Positions 14,811 to 21,803 of a DNA stretch of 64,000 nt are shown here, piece after piece (the stretch's first letter is position 1; every line of letters starts with the position of its first letter). The position numbers were made by a program, and so were the translations under genes. The notes below the pieces were generated by a model that was given only the letters and a program-made list of their open reading frames with translations, ran no database searches and was not told the DNA's origin. The stretch lies in the NCBI GenBank assembly GCA_964569385.1, contig CAZMUM010000006.1:62001-126000 (forward strand). Reading direction: 5' to 3'. The DNA comes from JAADHX01 sp964569385. Lineage in GTDB: Bacteria; Actinomycetota; Acidimicrobiia; Acidimicrobiales; Poriferisodalaceae.

Positions 14811-16250
14811 ATGAGCAGAGCAAAGTACGTGCCGACCGCCCGAGAGCACCTAGTGCTCGACGGGGTAGAGAACCCGCGTTATGACCGCCAGATCCTCAAC
14901 GGGCTCGACCCGTTCATCAACGGCACTGTGCCAGACGACATGGCCGACTTCTACAGCCAGGGCGAGCTCGATAATCTGATCCAGATCCGCGGCACCAAGC
15001 GCGACATCGAGTCTCGTATGCCGGTCAAAATAACGCGGCACTACTTCGAGCTTGCTCAGAACAGCCCGTCACTACAAAAGCTCGTAAAGGCCTCTCCCGA
15101 CGAGACGCTGAACCTCCAGGGCTCTGAAGATCCTGGGAATCAGATGGACTACAGCCCGGTCGAAGGTCTGTTGCACAAGTATGAGATGGGGCTCATGTAT
15201 GTCATCTCGACCTGCTCGGCCCACTGCCGCTTCTGCTATCGCGAGGAACTCATTGCGCGCAAGGACATCGAGCGCCAAGACGGCACGGTCGAAAAGAAGG
15301 GCCTCGCGCAGCTCACCGAAGTCACCGACTACATCCGATCCCACAACGCCGCCGTCGAAGCCAACGGCGGAATCCACCCAGATTCTGGTCGAGAGAAACT
15401 CCGAGAGATCCTTCTGTCAGGCGGCGACCCGATGGTGTTGCCAAACAGCAAGCTCGCGGGCTGGTTCACAGCCCTCGCAGAAGCTGGTGTAGAGGCCATC
15501 CGGCTCGGTACCAAGGAGTTGTCGTTCCACCCTGACCGCTTCGACGACGCCTTCTTGGCGATGATGGATCGATTTCATGAGGTCTACCCCGATGTCGGCT
15601 TCCGACTGATGACCCATTTCAACCACCCAGACGAGCTACTTGCCAAAGACGAGAGCGGTAACTACATCGAAGACGACAACGGCTTCTATGTGTGGCACCA
15701 AAGCACCCAGAGAGCAGTCGATGCTGTTGTCTCGCGAGGCTGGATTAGCCTCGAAAATCAGTCGCCCATAATCAAAGGGGTGAACGACGACGTAGTGGCG
15801 CTGCGGATCCTTCAGCGCATCTTGAAGCGCGTTGGAGTAGAGAATCACTACTTCTTCTGCGGGCGCGACATTGTGGCCTACCGCGCGTTCAACGTTCCGA
15901 TCGAGACCGCGTGGGAGACCCTCAACGAATCACAAAAGGGTCTATCAGGCGTCGAAGCTCACGCCAGGCTCTCCATCACCCACTACAAGGGTAAGACCGA
16001 GGTCTCGGCGGTTACCAATGAACCGATCCCGGGCCTCGCGGGGTCTGAGAATGGCGTCGTGATCTTCAAGATTCTCCGCAACGCCGCCGGCGCGCCCGAC
16101 CGCGGGAAGGTTTGCATTGTCGGTCGTAACCCCGACGCGGTGTGGTTCGATGACTATGAGGACCGTGTGCTGTTCGACGAAGCTGGTCTCTTCGACTACA
16201 CGCGGGTCAAGGCAACCAGGACCGAAGAGCCAGTCGCCGTTTCGGCCTAG
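14811..16250 (+). CDS. KamA-family radical SAM aminomutase, candidate 2-aminoadipate (or lysine) 2,3-aminomutase
   Basis: A 479-residue protein. Radical SAM cluster motif CSAHCRFC gives Cys135, Cys139 and Cys142, and GGDPMVLPN (204-212) follows, as in KamA. The Arg that holds the substrate alpha-carboxylate in lysine 2,3-aminomutase (two residues after the last Cys) is present as Arg144. The position matching Asp293, which binds the lysine epsilon-amine, aligns without gaps to Arg352 (FFCGRDIVAYRAF). The PLP-lysine segment is THYKGKTEV (probable Lys395) rather than the D-x6-K form, so the second epsilon-amine Asp is also missing. A basic residue there recalls glutamate 2,3-aminomutase and suits a substrate with a side-chain carboxylate such as 2-aminoadipate. 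The substrate is inference. Start ATG 14811 has GGAG 10 bases upstream. Confidence 0.85.
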   Translation: MSRAKYVPTAREHLVLDGVENPRYDRQILNGLDPFINGTVPDDMADFYSQGELDNLIQIRGTKRDIESRMPVKITRHYFELAQNSPSLQKLVKASPDETLNLQGSEDPGNQMDYSPVEGLLHKYEMGLMYVISTCSAHCRFCYREELIARKDIERQDGTVEKKGLAQLTEVTDYIRSHNAAVEANGGIHPDSGREKLREILLSGGDPMVLPNSKLAGWFTALAEAGVEAIRLGTKELSFHPDRFDDAFLAMMDRFHEVYPDVGFRLMTHFNHPDELLAKDESGNYIEDDNGFYVWHQSTQRAVDAVVSRGWISLENQSPIIKGVNDDVVALRILQRILKRVGVENHYFFCGRDIVAYRAFNVPIETAWETLNESQKGLSGVEAHARLSITHYKGKTEVSAVTNEPIPGLAGSENGVVIFKILRNAAGAPDRGKVCIVGRNPDAVWFDDYEDRVLFDEAGLFDYTRVKATRTEEPVAVSA

Positions 16251-16258
16251 GCGTCGAA

Positions 16259-16969
16259 GTGATCGACAAACGGACGGCCAGCGCAGCCGAAGCGGTCGCG
16301 ACCGTTGGCGATGGTGCCACCGTGATGATCGGCGGGTTCGGTGAGGCTGGGAGCCCGATCGAACTGATCCATGCCCTGATCGACAACGGAGCCCGTGGTC
16401 TGACCGTTGTCAACAACAACACCGGCAGCGGCGAGGTAGGACTCGCCGCGCTCATAAAGAACGGCCAGGTCGACAAGATGATCTGCTCGTATCCGCGGAG
16501 CGCTAACTCCACCGTATTCCCCGACCTCTACCGTGCCGGCGAGATCGAGCTTGAACTCGTCCCTCAGGGCACCCTCGCAGAGCGAATCCGTGCTGGCGGA
16601 GCAGGCATCGCGGCGTTCTTCACGCCAACAGGCGCGGGCACCGAGTTAGCCAAAGGCAAGGAGGTCCGCGACTTCGACGGGCGGCCCCATGTCCTCGAGT
16701 ACGGCCTCACCGCAGACCTCGCGCTCATCAAAGCCCAAGTGGCGGACTGGCACGGAAATCTCGTGTTCAACAAGACCGCGCGCAATTTCGCGCCTGTTAT
16801 GGCTATGGCGGCCAAGCACACATCGGTGCAAGCAACCACGCTCGTCACGCCAGGGGCTCTCGACCCCGAGGTGGTGGTTACGCCAGGCATCTTCGTCGAC
16901 CTCGTCGTTCACGTCGCCACGCCAGCCCAGGAATCGGACCTTGTCGCTAACGGAGCGAACTACCCATGA
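16259..16969 (+). CDS. pcaI: 3-oxoadipate CoA-transferase alpha subunit (PcaI-like)
   Basis: A 236-residue family I CoA-transferase alpha subunit from GTG 16259, 8 bases after kamA. It tracks PcaI closely in order and wording: TVMIGGFGEAGSPIELI, VNNNTGSGEVGLAALI, YPRSANSTVF, LYRAGEIELELVPQGTLAER, FFTPTGAGTELAKGKE and VTPGIFVDLVV. With the beta subunit it would transfer CoA from succinyl-CoA to 3-oxoadipate. ATGA overlap with the next gene gives equimolar subunits. No protocatechuate or catechol genes are near, so 3-oxoadipate must come from another source, here proposed to be lysine. Related SCOT-type enzymes acting on acetoacetate cannot be excluded from sequence alone. Confidence 0.88.
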   Translation: MIDKRTASAAEAVATVGDGATVMIGGFGEAGSPIELIHALIDNGARGLTVVNNNTGSGEVGLAALIKNGQVDKMICSYPRSANSTVFPDLYRAGEIELELVPQGTLAERIRAGGAGIAAFFTPTGAGTELAKGKEVRDFDGRPHVLEYGLTADLALIKAQVADWHGNLVFNKTARNFAPVMAMAAKHTSVQATTLVTPGALDPEVVVTPGIFVDLVVHVATPAQESDLVANGANYP

Positions 16970-17643
16970 CTGAACGTAAAGACGCCGTCGGGTTGTCGCG
17001 CGACGAAATGGCCAGACGAGCGGCCCAAGACATCGCCGATGGCGCATACGTGAACCTCGGCATTGGAATGCCTGAGAAGATAGCGCAGTACATCCCGGCG
17101 GACCGCGAAATTGTGCTTCACACCGAGAACGGTCTTCTGGGAATGGGCCCGTCCCCAAGCCAAGGCAACGGCGACCCAGAACTCATCAACGCCGGTAAGC
17201 GACAAGTCACCGCGATGCCAGGTGCATCGTATTTCCATCACGCCGATAGTTTCGCGATGATTCGTGGTGGACATCTCGATCTGTGCGTGCTCGGCGCCCT
17301 CGAAGTGGCCGCCAACGGCGACCTCGCCAACTGGTCTACCGGCGACGAAGATGCGATTCCGGCCGTCGGCGGAGCTATGGATCTGGTGTCTGGGGTCAAG
17401 GCGGTCTACGTGGTGACCAGCCACTGCACTAGAGATGGCCGGGCCAAGCTCGTCGAGTCATGCACCTACCCTCTAACCGGCATCGGTGTGGTCGACCGGA
17501 TCTACACCGATCTCGCCATCATCGCGGTAACCGATCGAGGCTTCGAAGTCATCGAACTCTCGCCAAACATCTCGTTCTCCTATGTAGCTGAACGCACCGA
17601 TGCACCGCTCCTAGACAGCCGAACCGAAATCGAGAACCAGTGA
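16966..17643 (+). CDS. pcaJ: 3-oxoadipate CoA-transferase beta subunit (PcaJ-like)
   Basis: A 225-residue beta subunit starting inside the pcaI stop. The catalytic Glu is Glu54 in HTENGLLGMG, followed by GASYFHHADSFAMIRGGHLD and GDLANWSTGDEDAIPAVGGA. The late segment KLVESCTYPLTGIGVVDRIY matches the PcaJ pattern very closely and is the best single argument for 3-oxoadipate over acetoacetate. The active site forms at the interface with the alpha subunit. It overlaps the aminotransferase start by GTGA, so four genes (kamA, pcaI, pcaJ, aminotransferase) form one tightly coupled operon. Confidence 0.88.
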   Translation: MTERKDAVGLSRDEMARRAAQDIADGAYVNLGIGMPEKIAQYIPADREIVLHTENGLLGMGPSPSQGNGDPELINAGKRQVTAMPGASYFHHADSFAMIRGGHLDLCVLGALEVAANGDLANWSTGDEDAIPAVGGAMDLVSGVKAVYVVTSHCTRDGRAKLVESCTYPLTGIGVVDRIYTDLAIIAVTDRGFEVIELSPNISFSYVAERTDAPLLDSRTEIENQ

Positions 17644-18953
17644 CGCAATTGCCCAACCAGACGGCGTCTGAGGCCTTCTACGAGCGCGCGAACCGAGTGC
17701 TCCCTGGTGGCGTAAGCCGAAACACCGTCCTACGTCGTCCGCACCCGCTCTACGCTTCGCACGCGTCAGGCTCCAGGATCACCGATGTCGAGGGCGTCGA
17801 ACGCGTCGACTTCGCCAACAATATGACATCTCTAATCCACGGCCACGCCCACCCCGCGATCGTCGCCGCAGTAGCCGAACAACTCAAGCTCGGCACCGCG
17901 TACACGATGGCTACCGAGGTCGAACTCGACTACGCCGAACACATTTGCTCCCGTAGCCCCGCATTCGAGCAGGTCCGCTTCGTCAACTCCGGCACCGAGG
18001 CGGTCATGGGCTCGCTTAAGGCGGCTCGGGCGTTCACTGGTCGGCCCAAGATCGCAAAGGTCGAGGGCACCTACCACGGTTCGTACGACTTCGCAGAGGT
18101 CTCGCAGATGTCGGGGCCAGACACCTGGGGCAGTGTCGATGCCCCAGCTTCGGTCCCGGTCGCCCACGGCACACCGCAGTCGGTGCTTGACAACGTGGTC
18201 GTGGTGCCGTTCAACGACGTTCAGCGCAGCATCGACATCCTGAACCGTCACGCTGGCGAGATCGCATGTGTTCTGCTCGACGTCATGCCTCATCGGGCTG
18301 GCCTAATACCTGCTGATCCCGACTTCGTGTCGGCGCTGTGCGATTGGGCCGCAACCGACGGCGCACTCGTGGTGTGCGATGAGGTCATCACGTTTCGAAC
18401 CACCTATGCCGGCGCCCAACAGCGGTACGGCCTAACGCCCGACATCACAGCGATGGGAAAGATCATCGGCGGCGGATTTCCCGTGGGTGCCATAGCAGGT
18501 CGGCGAGACGTGATGGATCTGATGAACCCGCACGGCGATAACTATCTGCTGCCGTACTCTGGCACTTTCTCGGCCAATCCCGTCACGATGACGGCCGGGC
18601 TGACGGCGATGACTTTGCTCGACAGCGACGAAATCGAGCGGATCAACCGGCTTGGCCACCTCGCCAGAGACGGGCTGAAGTCAATGATTGCCGACCGCGG
18701 TTACGACGCGAGCATCACCGGCGCCGGGTCCCTCTTTCGAATCCACATGCAAGCCGATGCCCCGACGAACTATCGCGACGGCTTCCCGACCGCCGACGAC
18801 GGCAAACGGCTGCAGAGTTTTTTCGATGCCATGCTCGACCGAGGAATTCTGATGATCTACTCAGGCAGCGGAGCGATCTCGACACCGATGGGCGAAGCCG
18901 AGATCGAGCTTCTTGTTGCCGCCGTCGACAACGCGCTCAGAAGCCTTCGCTGA
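17640..18953 (+). CDS. Class III PLP aminotransferase, beta-amino-acid type (GSAM-like)
   Basis: A 437-residue fold-type I enzyme from GTG 17640. Landmarks are VLPGGVSRNTV at the N-terminus, RFVNSGTEAVMGSLKAARAF, VCDEVITFR (PLP-pyridine Asp) and MGKIIGGGFPVGA with the Schiff-base Lys, in the glutamate-1-semialdehyde aminomutase branch. That branch also holds transaminases of beta-amino acids such as beta-phenylalanine. In this operon, downstream of an aminomutase and beside a 3-oxoadipate CoA-transferase, the natural reaction would be 3-aminoadipate to 3-oxoadipate with 2-oxoglutarate or pyruvate as acceptor. A haem-pathway HemL role is unlikely because no tetrapyrrole genes are near. The substrate is inference. 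Confidence 0.83.
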   Translation: MTQLPNQTASEAFYERANRVLPGGVSRNTVLRRPHPLYASHASGSRITDVEGVERVDFANNMTSLIHGHAHPAIVAAVAEQLKLGTAYTMATEVELDYAEHICSRSPAFEQVRFVNSGTEAVMGSLKAARAFTGRPKIAKVEGTYHGSYDFAEVSQMSGPDTWGSVDAPASVPVAHGTPQSVLDNVVVVPFNDVQRSIDILNRHAGEIACVLLDVMPHRAGLIPADPDFVSALCDWAATDGALVVCDEVITFRTTYAGAQQRYGLTPDITAMGKIIGGGFPVGAIAGRRDVMDLMNPHGDNYLLPYSGTFSANPVTMTAGLTAMTLLDSDEIERINRLGHLARDGLKSMIADRGYDASITGAGSLFRIHMQADAPTNYRDGFPTADDGKRLQSFFDAMLDRGILMIYSGSGAISTPMGEAEIELLVAAVDNALRSLR

Positions 18954-19089
18954 TTGCCAGATGATGATTGGCTCGTATTGGATTGGGGTCTGGGGCGGAG
19001 CGCTACTCTTAGCAGCTCCAGGGCATAGCTACTCAGACCTAACATAAGGACCGATCGTCGGTCCAGTTCACGTGGGGACAACTCGAAAT

Positions 19090-21705
19090 ATGTCGGTCGC
19101 AAAGGAAGTGGTGGGCCGCGAGGCAGATCTACACGCGTTGTCGGCAGCGCTTGAGTCGACGTCAGGCGCACTGGTGGTCGGTCCAGCGGGAGTCGGCAAA
19201 ACGCACCTTGTTCGCTCGTTCCTGGACGGTGTGAGGCGCACCGCTACCAGAGTCGAGTATTTTGTAGCTTCGCCGACCACGCAGCAGGTGCCGTTCGGAG
19301 CGTTGAGCCCGGTCCTGGCCCAAGCCAAGCTCGTAGGCGCGAACAAAGCTGATCAGCTCGCCCAAGGGATCTGTTCGCTTCTGGGTGACAGCGACCGGTC
19401 GCGCCGGCCCGCTCTCATGTTCGACGATGTCGATCTGCTCGACGCGGAATCTGCCGATGTGGTTTACCAGCTTGGATTCACTGGGCAGGCGTCTATCTGG
19501 ATGACCATTCGTTCCGGCGAACCAATCCCGCCTCCGATCGAAGGGCTATTGCGCTCTGGTGATATTCACCGAATCGACCTGGCACCAATCAATCGCGATG
19601 ACGCCACTCGAATAGCCGAGGGCTTCCTTGGCGGAGCGCTTGAACCGTCTGCGGCCGACGCGCTGTGGGGTCTTACGCTCGGCATCCCCTTGTATCTGCG
19701 TGAGACGGTGAACGACTCGGTTACATCGGGTCTGTTACGCCAAGACAAAGCATCCTGGAAAATCACTGGACCACTGGAACCGGGGCAGCGTGTGCAGGAC
19801 CTCCTAGTCCGCCGACTGGAGCGCCTGTCGGCTAAAGACCGAACAGTGCTTGAGATGGTTGCTCTCGCCGAACCAGTCGCTGTCACCTTGCTAAAGCACA
19901 GCGATCAGGACGCGGCGATAGATCTTGTCCGCAGGGGGTTGTTGCAGTGGCGTGACGGCACGACCAAAGACGCTCTTGTATCGGGTCACCCCCTCCTTGC
20001 TAAGTGCACCCGAGGCGTGGTGCCCCCGGCGCGGGCACAGGACCTCCTCGATTCCCTTGCTAGCCGGGCGGCATCGGCAAAGTCGGTGCCTTACGGCACG
20101 AACCTCAGTCTGGTCGAGGCTGCTCGCTCGGTTGGCGCCGACCTTGGTGTGACCACCCTGGTGGCGGCAGCACGCGAAGCCTTAGCTGCATTCCACCCGA
20201 CCAACGCACTCAGCATCGCCAAGATGGCTGCCGATATCGGCCCTGAGCATCCCGGAGCACAACATGTTTTGGGACAAGTCTTGCAGATGGCAGGTGATGC
20301 CAACGGCGCCGAGCATCATCTTGCAACGGCGCTAGAGCTTTCGAACGACGATGACGGCATCGCCCAGATAGCGAACACTTTGTCGAACCTCCTTTCCTAC
20401 ACACGCGCTGACCCACGTTCGGCGATCATCGTTCTCCAACATGCCGCCAAACGTTTGAAATCACCAATGGCACAGTTGACGATGTCGGTTGACACAGCGG
20501 TTGTCGCTGGCATGCTTGGTCACTTCCCGGCGGTACTCGAAATCGGCTACGAGATCCTTCTCGTCGAAGGGCTCGACGACAACACGCGCGCGATCACGCT
20601 CGGCAACATTTGCTACGCCCAGGCAATGCTGGTTGAACTTGACCGGTTCGATTCCGATTGGGCCGATGCAATCGCGCTAGCCAGCTCCGAACGCCTTGGA
20701 GATCGCCCCGCCGAGTTTGATCTGCTTTGGTGTTTGGCGGGAAGCGTGTCAATAGAGCGAGGGGAGCTTCGCGCTGGCCTAGATGCACTAGAGCAGCACT
20801 TAGCGGAGTGTCGGTCCGAAGACCGCTACCGCGGTATCGCCGAAATGGCTCGCGCCCACCTCTTGATCGCTAGGGGCGATGGTGAGGCAGTTGACGCAGT
20901 TGAAGAATCTCTCGGTCAGCTCGCCACCATGGACCCATTCAACTCCGCGGTGCTCAGCAGAGCAACGGGAGCACTTGCCGCGACTTTGGCCGGCGACAAC
21001 GCTGCCGCAACCGACTACCTCGATGGCCTTCGAGCCGATGATGTCACCGACGACCCGAGGGCAATCGTATGGCTCGGGCGGGCGCAGGCCGCTCAAGCCG
21101 CAGCGGCTGGCGACCTTCAGGAGGCTGCGTCGCTGGCGGCGGCGGCGGGGATCGAAGCCGTTAAGCGAACATTCTCGGGTTGGGGAGCTCTTGCCCTGCA
21201 CGACGCCGTGCGTTACCGCCACCCCTCCATGGTGGTCGAGGAGTTAGCGGAGCACTTCGGCACTTGCGGCGCCCCGTTCCTGGAGCTACTTGCCCGCCAT
21301 GCCCGGACAGCATCTCTGGGCGACGTGGAGGGCCTTAGGTCGGTCGCCCGCGAGTTTTCCTCAATGGGAGCGGCTCTACACGCGGGAGAAGCCTGGCTCG
21401 ACGTGGCGCTCCAAGAGACCGACGAATCGCGAGGCCAGATAGCGATCGTCGCCGCTCAACTCATCGCCGCGGACATCGCTCTCAACCAGTGGTTCATCTG
21501 GTCAGGCGTGGAACCTGTGCTGTCGCCCCGAGAAACCGATGTCGTCGGCGCCGCGGTGTCTGGCGCCTCGTCGAAGGGGATCGCAGACCGGCTGTACATG
21601 TCGGTTCGCACTGTCGACAATCACCTTGGCCGGGTTTACCGTCGTCTCGGGGTGACCGGTCGAGCTGATCTGATCGAGACGTTTCGCTCGTCTGGACCAC
21701 GCTGA
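19090..21705 (+). CDS. STAND/AAA ATPase transcriptional regulator with C-terminal LuxR HTH
   Basis: An 871-residue regulator. Walker A is GPAGVGKT at residues 31-38, followed by a Walker B-like ALMFDDVDLLDAE, a long helical TPR-like middle, and a C-terminal LuxR-type HTH (LSPRETDVVGAAVSGASSKG, then RTVDNHLGRVYRRLGVTGRA). ATG 19090 is chosen; a GTG at 19072 would add six residues. LuxR-LAL-type proteins activate transcription after ligand and ATP binding. It is 136 bases downstream of the aminotransferase on the same strand and could sense pathway metabolites, but the two RpiR proteins are closer candidates. The target is unknown. Confidence 0.87.
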   Translation: MSVAKEVVGREADLHALSAALESTSGALVVGPAGVGKTHLVRSFLDGVRRTATRVEYFVASPTTQQVPFGALSPVLAQAKLVGANKADQLAQGICSLLGDSDRSRRPALMFDDVDLLDAESADVVYQLGFTGQASIWMTIRSGEPIPPPIEGLLRSGDIHRIDLAPINRDDATRIAEGFLGGALEPSAADALWGLTLGIPLYLRETVNDSVTSGLLRQDKASWKITGPLEPGQRVQDLLVRRLERLSAKDRTVLEMVALAEPVAVTLLKHSDQDAAIDLVRRGLLQWRDGTTKDALVSGHPLLAKCTRGVVPPARAQDLLDSLASRAASAKSVPYGTNLSLVEAARSVGADLGVTTLVAAAREALAAFHPTNALSIAKMAADIGPEHPGAQHVLGQVLQMAGDANGAEHHLATALELSNDDDGIAQIANTLSNLLSYTRADPRSAIIVLQHAAKRLKSPMAQLTMSVDTAVVAGMLGHFPAVLEIGYEILLVEGLDDNTRAITLGNICYAQAMLVELDRFDSDWADAIALASSERLGDRPAEFDLLWCLAGSVSIERGELRAGLDALEQHLAECRSEDRYRGIAEMARAHLLIARGDGEAVDAVEESLGQLATMDPFNSAVLSRATGALAATLAGDNAAATDYLDGLRADDVTDDPRAIVWLGRAQAAQAAAAGDLQEAASLAAAAGIEAVKRTFSGWGALALHDAVRYRHPSMVVEELAEHFGTCGAPFLELLARHARTASLGDVEGLRSVAREFSSMGAALHAGEAWLDVALQETDESRGQIAIVAAQLIAADIALNQWFIWSGVEPVLSPRETDVVGAAVSGASSKGIADRLYMSVRTVDNHLGRVYRRLGVTGRADLIETFRSSGPR

Positions 21706-21803
21706 TACATAACCCATCGGATTCCGCTTGCTGCGGACCGAGCGTAGCGAGGTGGCTCACTCCGGCAACGGCGCCCTCAGGGGTACAGCTAACCGAGCAG
21801 GCG

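Noticed and set aside
17640..18953. Haem-pathway glutamate-1-semialdehyde aminomutase (HemL)
   Set aside because: The gene is embedded by GTGA overlap in the aminomutase/CoA-transferase operon and no tetrapyrrole genes are near.
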